Positions 1-9,089 of a stretch of DNA of 64,000 nucleotides are shown one piece after another (position 1 is the stretch's first letter; each line of letters starts with the position of its first letter). A program made the position numbers and the translations under genes. The stretch spans positions 67,553 to 131,552 of the forward strand of contig DATGMD010000046.1 of the NCBI GenBank assembly GCA_035293805.1. Reading direction: 5' to 3'. The notes beneath the pieces were generated by a model. The model was not told where the DNA came from, made no database searches, and worked only from the letters and a program-made list of their open reading frames with translations. The DNA comes from JAJPHF01 sp035293805. Its GTDB lineage: Bacteria > Chloroflexota > UBA6077 > JAJPHF01.

Positions 1-1
1 C

Positions 2-1216
2 TTCACGGCCGAGCGCTACGCGGTCGAGCGGGGCGAGCCGGCCCGGGACCGCATCGTGCTGTCGGGCAACCAGGCGGTGAGCCTGGGGGCGCTGGCGGCC
101 GGCGTGGAGTTCTTCGCCGGCTACCCGATCACGCCTGCCAGCGACATCATGGAGTTCCTCGCCGCCGAGCTGCCGAAGGTGGGGGGCTCGGTGATCCAGG
201 CCGAGGACGAGATCGCGTCGATCAACATGGTGCTGGGCGCCTCGTTCGCCGGCAAGCGGGCGATGACCTCGACCTCCGGCCCCGGCGTCAGCCTGATGAT
301 CGAGGCGCTCGGCCTGGGCGCCATGGCCGAGCTGCCCTGCGTGCTCGTCGACGCGCAGCGCGCCGGCCCGTCCACGGGCATGCCCACGCGTCACGAGCAG
401 GGCGACCTCTTCATGGCGGCGACCGGCGGCCACGGCGACATCCAGCGCATCGTGCTGGCGCCGACCTCCGTGGAGGACTGCTTCTACCAGGTGCAGAACG
501 CCTTCAACCTGGCCGACAAGTACCAGATGCCCGTGATCGTGCTGCAGGACACGGTGCTGGCGGTGCGGAACGAGAGCATCCCGCGGCCCGACCCGAACCG
601 GATTCCGCGGCAGACGCGGCTGCTCTACCAGCCGAATGGCAACGGCCACGGCGCCCCGCCGCCGCACGAGGGCTACTTCTCGCGCTACGCGCTCACGGAG
701 AGCGGCATCTCGCCGGTATCCGTCCCCGGGCAGCCCGGCGGGCAGTACGTGGCGACGGGCCTGGAGCACAGCGAGGAGGGCCGGCCCCGCTACGACCCGG
801 TGACCAAGCGCGAGATGACCGAGAAGCGCATGAAGAAACTGGCCGCCGCGCCGCAGGACGCGCCCGAGGCGGAGTACTGGGGCGACCCGGCGGCGGAGAT
901 CGGCATCATCACCTGGGGCTCGACGGCGGGGCCGGTGCAGGAGGCGATCCGCCTGGCGGCGGCGGAGGGCATCCGCGTGGCGGGCATGGCGCCGAAGATG
1001 CTCTGGCCGGTGGCCGCGGGCCAGATCGAGCCGTTCCTGCAGGGCAAGCAGGACGTGCTGGTCGCCGAGGTGAACTACAGCGGGCAGTTTGCCGACATTC
1101 TGGCGGCGCGCTTCGGGCGCCCGTTCGAGAAGCTAACGGTGTACGCGGGCGAGGCGTTCCGCGTGCGCGACATCCTCGCCGCGATCCGGGCCCAGGCCCG
1201 CGCCGCGGTCCGCTAG
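2..1216 (+). CDS. korA: 2-oxoacid:ferredoxin oxidoreductase alpha subunit (5' truncated by window edge)
   Basis: Alpha subunit of a CoA-dependent 2-oxoacid (probably 2-oxoglutarate) oxidoreductase, which with KorB decarboxylates the oxoacid and passes electrons to ferredoxin. The frame is open to base 2, so the true start lies left of the window. The residues before the core alpha domain (TAERYAVERGEP) suggest an N-terminal fused gamma domain, as in the long KorA form known from actinobacteria and Chloroflexota. Visible features are the SGNQAVSLGALAAG start of the pyrimidine-binding domain, the conserved AEDEIASINMVLGAS segment and TSTSGPG. About 404 residues are visible. korB follows after 12 nt, so the two form an operon. 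Pyruvate or branched-chain oxoacids are possible alternative substrates. Confidence 0.9.
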   Translation, partial: FTAERYAVERGEPARDRIVLSGNQAVSLGALAAGVEFFAGYPITPASDIMEFLAAELPKVGGSVIQAEDEIASINMVLGASFAGKRAMTSTSGPGVSLMIEALGLGAMAELPCVLVDAQRAGPSTGMPTRHEQGDLFMAATGGHGDIQRIVLAPTSVEDCFYQVQNAFNLADKYQMPVIVLQDTVLAVRNESIPRPDPNRIPRQTRLLYQPNGNGHGAPPPHEGYFSRYALTESGISPVSVPGQPGGQYVATGLEHSEEGRPRYDPVTKREMTEKRMKKLAAAPQDAPEAEYWGDPAAEIGIITWGSTAGPVQEAIRLAAAEGIRVAGMAPKMLWPVAAGQIEPFLQGKQDVLVAEVNYSGQFADILAARFGRPFEKLTVYAGEAFRVRDILAAIRAQARAAVR

Positions 1217-1228
1217 GGGCAGGAGAGT

Positions 1229-2092
1229 ATGGCTGAGACGATTACGCTGACCCATTCGCTCGACGACTACAAGAGCGACGAGAAGCCGACCTGGTGCCCC
1301 GGCTGCGGCGACTTCGGCGTGCTGAACGCGCTCTACAACGCGATGCGGGCGAAGAACTACGACCCGAAGGACGTCGTGCTCGTCTCGGGCATCGGCTGCT
1401 CCAGTCGCCTGCCGTTCTTCGTCTCGACGTACGGCTTCCACGGCGTCCACGGTCGGGCGATGCCGATCGCGACGGGCGTGAAGGTGGCGCGGCCGGAGCT
1501 CAACGTGCTGGTGCTCGGCGGCGATGGCGATGCCTTCGCCATCGGCGGCGGCCACTTCATGCACGCGGCGCGGCGCAACCTGAACCTGACCTATGTCATC
1601 ATGGACAACCAGACTTACGGCCTGACCAAGGGCCAGGCGTCGCCCACGGCGCAGCTCGGCTACGTCCACAAGGCGGCGCCCAAGGGCACCGTCGAGGCGC
1701 CGGTGAACCCGCTGCTGCTGGCGATGGCCTGCGGCGCGAGCTTCGTGGCGCGCGGCTTCTCGGGCCAGCCGAAGGACCTGGCGCAGCTCATGCTGGCGGG
1801 CATCGAGCACAACGGGCTGGCGATCATCGACACGTACAGTCCGTGCCCGACGTTCAACCGCGTGAACACCTTCAAGACCTACCGCGAGGAGGTCGCGCCG
1901 CTGCCGGCCGACCACGACCCGCACGACTTCGAGGCGGCGCTGCGCATCGCGGCGAGCCAGGAGCCGCGCTACCTCGGCGTGATCTACCAGCGCGAGGGCC
2001 CGAGCTACGACGAGCTGCTCGCGGCACGCAAGACGGGCACCCAGGCCGACCTGCCGCAGCTCCTGGAGAGCCTCTTCGACCGCTACAGCTAG
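1229..2092 (+). CDS. korB: 2-oxoacid:ferredoxin oxidoreductase beta subunit
   Basis: Thiamine-pyrophosphate subunit of the 2-oxoacid:ferredoxin oxidoreductase, 287 residues, normal for the family. The start ATG follows GGCAGGAGAGT, a good Shine-Dalgarno site. The sequence shows WCPGCGDFGVL and GIGCSS, cysteines that bind the iron-sulfur cluster in this family, and the TPP/Mg motif GGDGDAFAIGGG followed by MDNQTYGLTKGQ. It begins 12 nt after korA and is surely co-transcribed. A strong hairpin 34 nt past the stop probably ends the unit. The two-subunit layout is the type that often works in an oxidative TCA cycle in aerobes; that role is inferred from family knowledge. Confidence 0.92.
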   Translation: MAETITLTHSLDDYKSDEKPTWCPGCGDFGVLNALYNAMRAKNYDPKDVVLVSGIGCSSRLPFFVSTYGFHGVHGRAMPIATGVKVARPELNVLVLGGDGDAFAIGGGHFMHAARRNLNLTYVIMDNQTYGLTKGQASPTAQLGYVHKAAPKGTVEAPVNPLLLAMACGASFVARGFSGQPKDLAQLMLAGIEHNGLAIIDTYSPCPTFNRVNTFKTYREEVAPLPADHDPHDFEAALRIAASQEPRYLGVIYQREGPSYDELLAARKTGTQADLPQLLESLFDRYS

Positions 2093-2125
2093 GGCCCAGG
2101 CGCAGCCCGCGGGACGAACTGCGCG

Positions 2126-2167
2126 GCAGCGGCCGACCAGACCGCAGATGGTCTGGTCGGCCGCTGC
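2126..2167. terminator. Hairpin between convergent korB and a response-regulator gene
   Basis: A perfect 18-bp inverted repeat (arms 2126-2143 and 2150-2167) with a 6-nt loop GCAGAT lies between the converging 3' ends at 2092 and 2187. No T-run follows on either strand, so it is a strong structure but not a textbook intrinsic terminator. It could serve both genes. Confidence 0.65.
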
Positions 2168-2186
2168 TACGATGACGACTGCCGCG

Positions 2187-2840
2187 TCAGGCGCCGAGGG
2201 GGTCGAGGCCGACGATGCTGGAGGCCTGGGCGGCCAGGCGGTACAGCTCGAAGGGCTTGACGACGTAGCCGTCGCCGCCCGCCTCGCGGCCCTGCAGGCG
2301 CGCGTCGATGCCGCTGCGCGCGGTGCAGAAGAGGATGCGCGCGGCCGCGGTGGTGGGATCGTCGCGCAGCACGCGGGCCACCTCGTAGCCATTCATCTCG
2401 GGCATCATCACGTCGAGCACGACGAGCGCCGGGCGCTCAGCCCGTGCCAGGGCCACCGCTTGCTGCCCGTTCGTGGCCGTCGAAACCGCGAAGCGCGGCT
2501 CTAGCACGGTGGCTACCATCTCGGCGACATCCGGCTCGTCGTCGACGATCAGCGCGCGCGGCTTGGGCTCCGTCTGCGTGCCGGTCAGCTTGGCCACGTC
2601 GCGCTCCCAGGCATGGCGGATGCGCCCGGCGACGGTGGCGACCTCGGGGCGCGGGTCGCGCTCCAGGGTCGCCAGCAGCACGGGGAACGCCTCCGGCGCG
2701 GGATCGCCGGCGGCGAGGTCGGAGAGCATCGTGGCGACCGCATCGCCGTCCCACACGATGCCGGCCTGCTCGGGCAAGCGGGCGAGAACCCTCTCACACC
2801 AGCGCTTCGGCGTCATGGTTGCGGCAGCTGCAGTACTCAT
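2187..2840 (-). CDS. Response regulator with helical N-terminal extension and C-terminal receiver domain
   Basis: A 217-residue stand-alone receiver protein. Residues 1-90 form an Ala/Arg-rich, probably helical segment that I do not recognise. Residues about 95-213 are a CheY-like receiver: acidic pair in ALIVDDEPD, phospho-acceptor Asp143 in VVLDVMMPEMNG, Thr/Ser in FCTARSG and the lysine in YVVKPFE. The ATG is preceded by AAGGAGGCTT, an excellent ribosome site. No DNA-binding output domain is present, so it probably acts by protein contact. It converges on korB and has no adjacent kinase; the nearest kinase gene is at 4434. Confidence 0.85.
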   Translation of the reverse strand: MSTAAAATMTPKRWCERVLARLPEQAGIVWDGDAVATMLSDLAAGDPAPEAFPVLLATLERDPRPEVATVAGRIRHAWERDVAKLTGTQTEPKPRALIVDDEPDVAEMVATVLEPRFAVSTATNGQQAVALARAERPALVVLDVMMPEMNGYEVARVLRDDPTTAAARILFCTARSGIDARLQGREAGGDGYVVKPFELYRLAAQASSIVGLDPLGA

Positions 2841-3231
2841 AAGCCTCCTTCCCCGAACCGCACGTTAGCCGCGCACAGCATACCGCGCCGCGTCGCATCC
2901 GCCAACCGCAGCGGTGCGCGGCGCGCCGAGCGGCCGAGCCGCGAGAAACGCTCGCCGGTATTGGGCTGGCTGGCTGCCGGAGGTTCGGTAGATTACCCGG
3001 GCAAGATACTGGCCGACGGGCCGTAACGTGATCTTTACTATCACTTCACCGGCGCGGCGGCGGCCGGCGGCCTGGTGTCTCCGCAGACAGCGTGCTGAAG
3101 GATGGGCGTCGCCGCCGGGGAGCGCGGGCGTCTCGCCCGCCCGGCCGGCGCCGCCTGGGCCGGCGAGGCGGCCGGGACGGCCGCGCTCCCAGGCCCCACC
3201 CGTGTTCCCGACTGAGCTGCCCGGTCCTGCA
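2841..3231. other. Intergenic stretch without a supported gene
   Basis: 391 bp upstream of the receiver gene at 2187-2840 and downstream of the VOC gene at 3232-3636. Open frames here are short and have no recognisable content. It contains an imperfect inverted repeat (3118-3190, listed separately). The segment near 3000-3050 is locally AT-richer and could hold the promoter of the minus-strand receiver gene, but no clear -35/-10 pair was found. Confidence 0.5.
3118..3190. repeat. Imperfect inverted repeat with GGGAGCGCGGG / CCGCGCTCCC ends
   Basis: The ends GGGAGCGCGGG (3118-3128) and CCGCGCTCCC (3181-3190) are inverted copies around a very GC-rich middle that itself contains GGCCGG-type short palindromes. 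It lies 41 nt past the stop of the VOC gene, so it may act as its terminator. Similar sequences occur as dispersed intergenic repeats in some high-GC environmental bacteria; whether this one is multicopy cannot be seen here. Confidence 0.45.
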
Positions 3232-3636
3232 CTAAGATTGCGCGCTGCCGGCGCCGGCCGCCTCGGGGATTGGGCTCGTGCCCGACCAGTGGCCCACGTC
3301 GATAATCATGCCGTCCGGGTGGCGGAACTTCGACTCGTAGTACACGGTGCCCAGATGGACCGGGTTCATCTCGGTGGCGCCCGCCGCGAGCAGCTTGCGC
3401 CGCGTCTCGTCGTCGTTCTCGACGCTGAAGCCGATGTGCTCGAAGCCGGGCTTGGCGGGGGTGCCGCTTGTGCCGACCGCGAGCGGCAGCAGCGTCAGGT
3501 TCACGTCGCCGTCGGAGAGGTCGATAGGGCCGTGCTCGCGCCGCTGCACGAGCTGGAGGCCAAACACGTCCTGAAAGAACTTGGCCAGGCCCTCGGTATC
3601 GTCGGTGCGAATCGCGATGTGCTTGATCTTCGCCAC
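3232..3636 (-). CDS. VOC-superfamily protein (glyoxalase/epimerase-like)
   Basis: A 134-residue protein of the vicinal-oxygen-chelate fold: two beta-alpha-beta-beta-beta modules starting at IKHIAIRTDD and FEHIGFSVEN. Candidate metal ligands are the His of each of these segments and residues in MIIDVGHW. A longer open frame reaches 3801, but the GTG at 3636 has GGGAGGAG just upstream and marks the first conserved residue of the fold, so it is chosen. A -10-like TACAAT lies about 35 bp upstream. Members include methylmalonyl-CoA epimerases, dioxygenases and resistance proteins; the substrate here cannot be told. It is divergent from the regulator at 3763. Confidence 0.8.
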   Translation of the reverse strand: MAKIKHIAIRTDDTEGLAKFFQDVFGLQLVQRREHGPIDLSDGDVNLTLLPLAVGTSGTPAKPGFEHIGFSVENDDETRRKLLAAGATEMNPVHLGTVYYESKFRHPDGMIIDVGHWSGTSPIPEAAGAGSAQS

Positions 3637-3672
3637 GATGCTCCTCCCGTCCGCGCGCTGCGTGTGGTGCCC

Positions 3673-3700
3673 ATTGTAGCACCATTCCGCGCCGTAGAAT
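3673..3700. promoter_or_regulatory. Divergent promoter region between VOC gene and two-component operon
   Basis: Two -10-like hexamers face apart: TACAAT on the minus strand (3678-3673) toward the VOC gene and TAGAAT on the plus strand (3695-3700) toward the regulator at 3763. Each matches 5 of 6 consensus positions. Convincing -35 boxes were not found. Confidence 0.4.
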
Positions 3701-3762
3701 GACTGTGAGCGCACCCGGTCCCGGGCGGACACGGGGAATGTCCGAGCTATCGAGTGGAGCCG

Positions 3763-4437
3763 ATGCGCGCACGACTGCTGGTGATTGACGACGACGAGCA
3801 TCTGTTGACCGCGCTGCGCCGCGCCCTCGCCTACGAGGGGTACGACGTGGAGGTGGCCTCGGCGGGGGAAGAGGGGCTGCGCCTGGCGCGCGACGCGCCG
3901 CCTGATTTGGTGGTGCTGGACGTGCGCCTGCCGGGGATCGACGGGCTGGAGGTTTGCCGCCGGCTGCGCGCCGGGGGCGACGTGCCGGTGCTCATGCTCA
4001 CCGCGCGCGACGAGGTGGCCGACCGCGTGGCGGGGCTCGACGCGGGTGCCGACGACTACCTGGTTAAGCCCTTCGCGGTGGACGAGCTGCTGGCCCGCGT
4101 GCGGGCACTGCTGCGCCGGCGCGCGCCGACCACCGGCGGCGAGCTGCGCCTGGCCGATCTGACGCTCGATCCCGCCACGCGCGTCGTGCGCCGCGGCGGC
4201 CGCGAGCTAACGCTCACGCCAAAAGAGTTCGACTTGCTCGCGCTGTTCTTGCAGCACCCGCGCCAGGTGCTGACCCGCGAGGTGCTCTTCGAGCGCGTCT
4301 GGGGCTACGACTTCGACGGCCAGTCGAACGTGCTCGACGTGTACGTGGGCCACCTGCGGACCAAGCTCGAAGCAGACGGTGCGCCGCGCCTGCTGCACAC
4401 GGTGCGCGGCGTGGGTTACGTGCTGCGTGAGGAATGA
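3763..4437 (+). CDS. OmpR/PhoB-family response regulator
   Basis: DNA-binding response regulator. Residues 1-120 are the receiver (LLVIDDDEH acidic pocket, phospho-acceptor Asp53 in LVVLDVRLPG, MLTARDE, DDYLVKPF). Residues about 128-222 are the winged-helix output domain, ending with the typical LHTVRGVGYVLREE. The ATG at 3763 is chosen because GTGGAG sits just before it; a GTG at 3754 would add three residues. Its stop overlaps the kinase start by four bases (ATGA), so the pair is translationally coupled. The kinase at 4434 is its likely partner. The HtrA protease downstream suggests an envelope-stress role (inference). Confidence 0.93.
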   Translation: MRARLLVIDDDEHLLTALRRALAYEGYDVEVASAGEEGLRLARDAPPDLVVLDVRLPGIDGLEVCRRLRAGGDVPVLMLTARDEVADRVAGLDAGADDYLVKPFAVDELLARVRALLRRRAPTTGGELRLADLTLDPATRVVRRGGRELTLTPKEFDLLALFLQHPRQVLTREVLFERVWGYDFDGQSNVLDVYVGHLRTKLEADGAPRLLHTVRGVGYVLREE

Positions 4438-5936
4438 TGCCGCTCAGCCTGCGCCTGACGCTTTGGTACACCGCGATCACGGCGGTCGCGCTGCTCGCGG
4501 CGAGCGCCATCGTGTACCTCAGCGTCGCCGGCAACTTGCAGCGCGACCTCGACGCCTCGTTGGCCAACGAGGCCGAGAGCCTGGCCCGCGCCGTGACGAT
4601 CCAGGGAGGGCTGCCGCTGCGCCCGCTGCGGCTGGTACTGCCCGACCTGAACACCTTCAGCGGCGGGGACCTGCTGATCCAGGTGGTCGACGCGCGCGGC
4701 ACGGTGATCGATCGCTCGGAGAGCCTAGGGCGGGTGGCGCTGCCCGTCGACGCGGAGACCCGGCGCGCGCTGGCCGATGGCGCCCCGCGCTACTCGACCA
4801 GCCCTGTGCCCGGCGGCCAGGTGCGCGTCTACGTGCTGCCGCTGGTGCTGAGCGGGCAGGTGGTGGGCGCGCTGCAGGTGGCGCGATCCCTCACGCCGGT
4901 CGACAGCGCGACCGCTCGCGTCCTGCAGGCGCTGGCCGCCGTGGACGTGCTGCTGCTATTGATCGCGGCGGGGGCGGGCTGGGCGATGGCCCGCGGCGCG
5001 CTGCGACCGATCGCCGCCGTGCGCGACACCGCCGAGGCGATCGGCAGCTCCGGCGACCTCGACCGTCGCGTGCCCGTCGGCGCGGCGCGCGACGAGGTGG
5101 GGGCGCTCGCCGCCACCTTCAACCGTATGCTCGACCGCCTGCAAGCCGCCATCAGCGCCCAGCGCCGCTTCGTGGCCGACGCCTCGCACGAGCTGCGCAC
5201 GCCGCTCACGACCCTGCGCGTGAACCTAGCCACGCTCCGGCGCGGCGACGCCCACCACTCGCCCATCGAGATCGAGATCCTCGACGAGATGGACGGCGAG
5301 CTGCAGCGGCTCAGCCGGCTGGTCGAGGGCCTGCTCGCCCTCGCCCGCACCGACGCCGGGCAGCCGCTCGAGCGGACGCCCGTGGCGCTCGACGCGCTCG
5401 TCCGCAAGGTCTACCAGGCCGCGCTGCCCCACGCGGACGGCCGCGTGCTGAGCCTGGAGGAGATCGCGCCCGTCGAGGTGGCGGGGAGCGCCGATCACCT
5501 GGAGCAGGTCGTACGCAACCTGGTGGACAACGCGCTCAAGTACACGCCGCCGGGCGGGCACGTGACGCTCAGCCTGCGCCGCGTGGGCGATGCCGCGGAG
5601 CTGCGCGTGCGCGACGACGGCATCGGCATCGCGCCGGAGGACTTGCCCCACGTCTTCGAGCGCTTCTACCGTGCGCCCGCCGCGCGGGGCAAGAGCGGCG
5701 CCGGCCTGGGCCTGGCCATCGCCGCCTCGATCGTCCGCGCGCACGGCGGCGCCATCGCGGTGGACAGCACCCCCGGCCAGGGCAGCACCTTCACGGTCAC
5801 GCTGCCCGCCCGTCCGGGCGCCCCGTCGGCCGTCCCCGGCGCTGGGGACCTGGCCGCCACCGCGGTCGGCCCGCCTGTCCCTCTTCCGCTGGGCGAGGGA
5901 CAGGGCGAGGGCTCCCCCTATTCATCGAATTTTTAA
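4434..5936 (+). CDS. Membrane sensor histidine kinase
   Basis: A 500-residue two-pass sensor kinase. One membrane segment lies at residues 10-30, an extracytoplasmic sensor of about 130 residues follows, and a second segment lies near 163-185. A HAMP linker (MARGALRPIAAVRD) leads to the HisKA box ADASHELRTPL with phospho-acceptor His252. The ATPase domain shows the N box VVRNLVDNALKYTP, G1 DDGIGI, FERFYR and G2 GAGLGLAI. The last 20 residues (from about 481) are encoded by a dispersed G-rich repeat and carry the repeat-like LPLGEGQGEG string, an apparently accidental tail. It starts inside the regulator's stop codon. Confidence 0.92.
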   Translation: MMPLSLRLTLWYTAITAVALLAASAIVYLSVAGNLQRDLDASLANEAESLARAVTIQGGLPLRPLRLVLPDLNTFSGGDLLIQVVDARGTVIDRSESLGRVALPVDAETRRALADGAPRYSTSPVPGGQVRVYVLPLVLSGQVVGALQVARSLTPVDSATARVLQALAAVDVLLLLIAAGAGWAMARGALRPIAAVRDTAEAIGSSGDLDRRVPVGAARDEVGALAATFNRMLDRLQAAISAQRRFVADASHELRTPLTTLRVNLATLRRGDAHHSPIEIEILDEMDGELQRLSRLVEGLLALARTDAGQPLERTPVALDALVRKVYQAALPHADGRVLSLEEIAPVEVAGSADHLEQVVRNLVDNALKYTPPGGHVTLSLRRVGDAAELRVRDDGIGIAPEDLPHVFERFYRAPAARGKSGAGLGLAIAASIVRAHGGAIAVDSTPGQGSTFTVTLPARPGAPSAVPGAGDLAATAVGPPVPLPLGEGQGEGSPYSSNF

Positions 5937-6051
5937 CTTTCGCTCAGACGGCTTTTAGACACGGCCCTTACGCTGTAAGAGACAAAGCCAGGCGGCGCCC
6001 CGCAGGCCGAGCAACGCGACCGAGCGCGCCGCCCACTTGAAGGAGGGAGTC

Positions 6052-7296
6052 ATGCGTACACTCGCAACCGCCAGCCTGCGGCGGCTGATGGCCGGCCTGC
6101 TGGTGCTGGGGGTGGTCATCGGCATCGTGCTCACGCTGGTCCTGCCGCCCGTGGTGGCCGGGGTTGCCGTGGGCGCGCGCGACCTGGCGAGTCGCGCGGC
6201 CACGCTCGCCGCGCCGCCACCCGCGCAGGCCCAGCAAGCGCCCGCCAGTGTGTTGCCGCCGGCCCAGCCCGCGCAGATCCAGTTCCAGCAGGTCAACTGG
6301 GCGGACGTCGTCGACAAGGTTGGCCCCGCCGTCGTGACCGTGGTCAGCGACCTCGGCAATCAGGGCCCGCAGGGCATGCGCGGCTTCGGCCTGCCGATGC
6401 AGCCGATGCAGCCGGCGCAAGCGCTTGGCTCGGGTGTGATCGTCGATCAGCGCGGCTACATCGTGACGAACAACCACGTGGTCGCGGATGGCCAGAAGTA
6501 CCAGGTGATCTTCCAGGACGGCACGAAGGTGCCCGCGCGCCTGGTGGGCCACGACGATTACAGCGACCTCGCGGTGCTGCAGGTGGACGGCAAGGTGCCC
6601 GCGGTGGCGACGCTTGGCGACTCGACCAAGCTGCGCCCGGGCGAGTCGGTCATCGCCATCGGCAGCCCGCTGGGCGACTTCCGCAACACCGTGACCTCGG
6701 GTGTCGTGAGCGCGGTCGGGCGCAAGCTCGACGATAGCGCCCCTGGCCTTACCGACCTGATCCAGACCGACGCGGCGATCAACCACGGCAACTCGGGCGG
6801 CCCGCTGGTGGACCCGAGCGGCCAGGTGATTGGCATCAACACCGCCGTCGTGCGCGGCAGCAACTCCGGGCTCAGCGGGATGCTGGGCGGTGGCGGCGGC
6901 GACGTGGCCGAGGGCTTGGGCTTCGCGATCCCGAGCGCGACCGTGCGCACGGTGGTCGATCAGCTCATCACGAACGGCACGGTGACCCGCCCGTACCTGG
7001 GCGTGAACTTCCAGTCGGTGAACCCGCGCATCGCCTCCTACTATGATCTCCAGGCGAAGCAGGGCGCGCTCGTCGTGCGCGTGGCCCCCAACAGCCCGGC
7101 GCGCAAGGCCGGCCTGCAGCAGGGCGACGTGATCACCGCGGTGGACGGCCAGCCGGTGAACGATCAGCAGGGCCTGCCCGAGCTGCTGAACAAGAAGCAG
7201 GTGAACGACCAGGTCACGCTGACGATCAACCGCGACGGCAAGGAGCAGACGCTGCAGGTGCAGCTCGCGCAGCGGCCGAACTCCGACAACAACTAG
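6052..7296 (+). CDS. HtrA/DegP-type serine protease with PDZ domain
   Basis: Membrane-anchored S1C protease for quality control of envelope proteins. The ATG at 6052 follows AAGGAGGG. Residues 10-45 include a long hydrophobic signal anchor, followed by an Ala/Pro/Gln-rich linker to about residue 85. The trypsin-like domain has the full triad: His142 in TNNHVVADG, Asp172 in DYSDLAVLQ and Ser248 in HGNSGGPL. One PDZ domain (about 318-405) starts at YLGVNF and contains KAGLQQGDVITAVDGQPV. Length 414, normal for DegS/HhoA-like forms. It lies 115 bp after the kinase gene on the same strand and may belong to its regulon. Confidence 0.94.
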   Translation: MRTLATASLRRLMAGLLVLGVVIGIVLTLVLPPVVAGVAVGARDLASRAATLAAPPPAQAQQAPASVLPPAQPAQIQFQQVNWADVVDKVGPAVVTVVSDLGNQGPQGMRGFGLPMQPMQPAQALGSGVIVDQRGYIVTNNHVVADGQKYQVIFQDGTKVPARLVGHDDYSDLAVLQVDGKVPAVATLGDSTKLRPGESVIAIGSPLGDFRNTVTSGVVSAVGRKLDDSAPGLTDLIQTDAAINHGNSGGPLVDPSGQVIGINTAVVRGSNSGLSGMLGGGGGDVAEGLGFAIPSATVRTVVDQLITNGTVTRPYLGVNFQSVNPRIASYYDLQAKQGALVVRVAPNSPARKAGLQQGDVITAVDGQPVNDQQGLPELLNKKQVNDQVTLTINRDGKEQTLQVQLAQRPNSDNN

Positions 7297-7325
7297 GTAT
7301 CGCTACCTCTCCGACGGGAGACGGA

Positions 7326-7355
7326 CGGGGTGAGGGCAACGACGCCCTCACCCCG
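7326..7355 (+). terminator. Hairpin after htrA-like gene
   Basis: A perfect 12-bp stem (7326-7337 with 7344-7355) and 6-nt loop, 30 nt past the protease stop. The arms contain GGGGTGAGGG, the same core seen in the dispersed G-rich repeats. There is no T-run. Confidence 0.55.
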
Positions 7356-7442
7356 CCGCGTCTGCGGCGCGCGCCGGACGCGTACAGTGGTCGCCTGCCC
7401 CATTTTGCGGCACAATGAGAGAAAGTTCGCGAGGAGGGCGCC

Positions 7443-9071
7443 ATGCGCCGCAACCGCTTCCCTCTCCGGCCCGCGTTCGCGCTGCTGGCCGCCTGTGCCA
7501 TGCTCGTCGCCGGCTGCTCGGGCGGGCCGCAGAATGAGCGCGGCCCCGGCCAGGCCAACAGCGGCGGCGGCATTGTCGTCGCGAGCACGGCGGAAGCGGT
7601 CAGCTTCCATCCCTACAAGACGAGCGACACGGCGTCGGGCAGCTACCAGGGGCTCGTCTACGCCGGCAGCTTGCTGGAGCGCGACCCGGAGAACATCGAG
7701 CAGTTCAAGCCGAGCATGGCCCAGAGCTGGACGGTCAGCGACGACAAGATGACCTACACGTTCAAGCTGCGGCCGGACCTCGTGTGGAGCGACGGCCAGC
7801 CGCTCACGGCCGACGACTTCAAGTGGACGTTCGACCAGGCGAGCAAGCCCGAGAACGGCTGGCCCTACATCACCAACCTCGAAGAGATCGATTCCTACGA
7901 GGCGCTCGACCCGCAGACGATCCAGGTGCGGCTCAAGGAGCCCCTGGCGGTCGGGCTGGAGATGGCCGATGGCATCACGCCCCTGCCCCGGCACATCTGG
8001 GAATCGCTCGACTGGAACAATCCCGACCAAAACCCCCAGATCATGAAGCCCACCGTGGGCTCCGGCCCGTTCTTGCTGCAGGAGTGGGTCAAGGACGACC
8101 ACGCGACCTTCGTGCCCAATGAGCACTACTACAAGGGCAAGCCGAAGCTGTCGAGCTACACGGTGCGGATCGCCGGCGATCCGCGGATCGCGTTCCAGTG
8201 GCTGCGGACCGGCGAGGTCGACGAGTCGGGCTTTTCGCCCGACGACTATGCCGACGCGAAGCGACTGGACAACGTGACCGTCTACGAGTGGTGGCCGGCG
8301 ACCGGCAACTGGAGCTACGTCGGCTTCAACCTGCGCCAGCCGATCCTGCAGGACAAGCAGGTTCGCCAAGCGTTGGCCTACGCGATCGATCGCAAGACGA
8401 TCATCGACCGGGTCATGTATGGTCTGGCCCAGCCGACCTACTCGGCCTACGGGCCGAACTGCTGGTGTTACAACCCGGACGTGCCGCACCGCGACTACGA
8501 CCCCGAGAAGGCGAAGCAGATGCTCGACCAGGCCGGCTGGCTGCCCGGCGCGGATGGCGTGCGCGTGAAGGACGGGCAGCGCATGCACCTGCGGCTGCTC
8601 TACGGCCCGCAGTCGAGCAAGGTGCGCACGGCGCTGGCGAGCATCGTGCAGGATAGCTTCAAGCAGATCGGGGTCGAGGTGGAGATCACCGGCCTGGAGT
8701 GGGTGGCCTATCTCTCGGCGCTCAAGACGCCGCCCTACAACAACTGGGACATGAACGTGGGCGGCTGGCAGGCGACGATCGACCCCCACTGGATGTACCA
8801 GATCTGGAGCGAGGAGAACATCCCCGACCTCAACGCGGGCGCCTATCGGAACCCCGAGATAGAGAAGCTCTTCCAGGAGGGGGCGCGCGAGTTCGATCAG
8901 GCGAAGCGAAAGCAGACGTACGACCAGATCCAACAGATCCTGACGGACGACCAGCCCTACATCTACCTGTACGTGGACAAGTCGTTCGAGGGCGTGAACA
9001 ACCGCATCGGCGGCATCAAGCCCTCGCCGCTCGGCCTCGAATGGAACATCGAGGAGTGGTACACGCGGTAA
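7443..9071 (+). CDS. Peptide/oligopeptide ABC transporter substrate-binding lipoprotein
   Basis: Family-5 solute-binding protein (DppA/OppA type), 542 residues. The ATG follows GAGGAGGGCGCC. A basic N-region and hydrophobic core end in a lipobox, MLVAGCSGG, so the mature protein is probably lipid-anchored outside the membrane. Typical family stretches are MAQSWTVSDDKMTYTFKLR, VWSDGQPLTADDF and RQALAYAIDRKTI. No permease or ATPase gene adjoins it, so its transporter partners must be encoded elsewhere. The ligand could be peptides, but the same fold also binds sugars, nickel and others. Confidence 0.92.
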   Translation: MRRNRFPLRPAFALLAACAMLVAGCSGGPQNERGPGQANSGGGIVVASTAEAVSFHPYKTSDTASGSYQGLVYAGSLLERDPENIEQFKPSMAQSWTVSDDKMTYTFKLRPDLVWSDGQPLTADDFKWTFDQASKPENGWPYITNLEEIDSYEALDPQTIQVRLKEPLAVGLEMADGITPLPRHIWESLDWNNPDQNPQIMKPTVGSGPFLLQEWVKDDHATFVPNEHYYKGKPKLSSYTVRIAGDPRIAFQWLRTGEVDESGFSPDDYADAKRLDNVTVYEWWPATGNWSYVGFNLRQPILQDKQVRQALAYAIDRKTIIDRVMYGLAQPTYSAYGPNCWCYNPDVPHRDYDPEKAKQMLDQAGWLPGADGVRVKDGQRMHLRLLYGPQSSKVRTALASIVQDSFKQIGVEVEITGLEWVAYLSALKTPPYNNWDMNVGGWQATIDPHWMYQIWSEENIPDLNAGAYRNPEIEKLFQEGAREFDQAKRKQTYDQIQQILTDDQPYIYLYVDKSFEGVNNRIGGIKPSPLGLEWNIEEWYTR

Positions 9072-9089
9072 TCTTGGGGCGGCGCACTC

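Noticed and set aside
3637..3801. 55-residue N-terminal extension of the VOC protein
   Set aside because: It would overlap the divergent regulator gene and its promoter. The GTG at 3636 has a strong SD site and begins the conserved fold.
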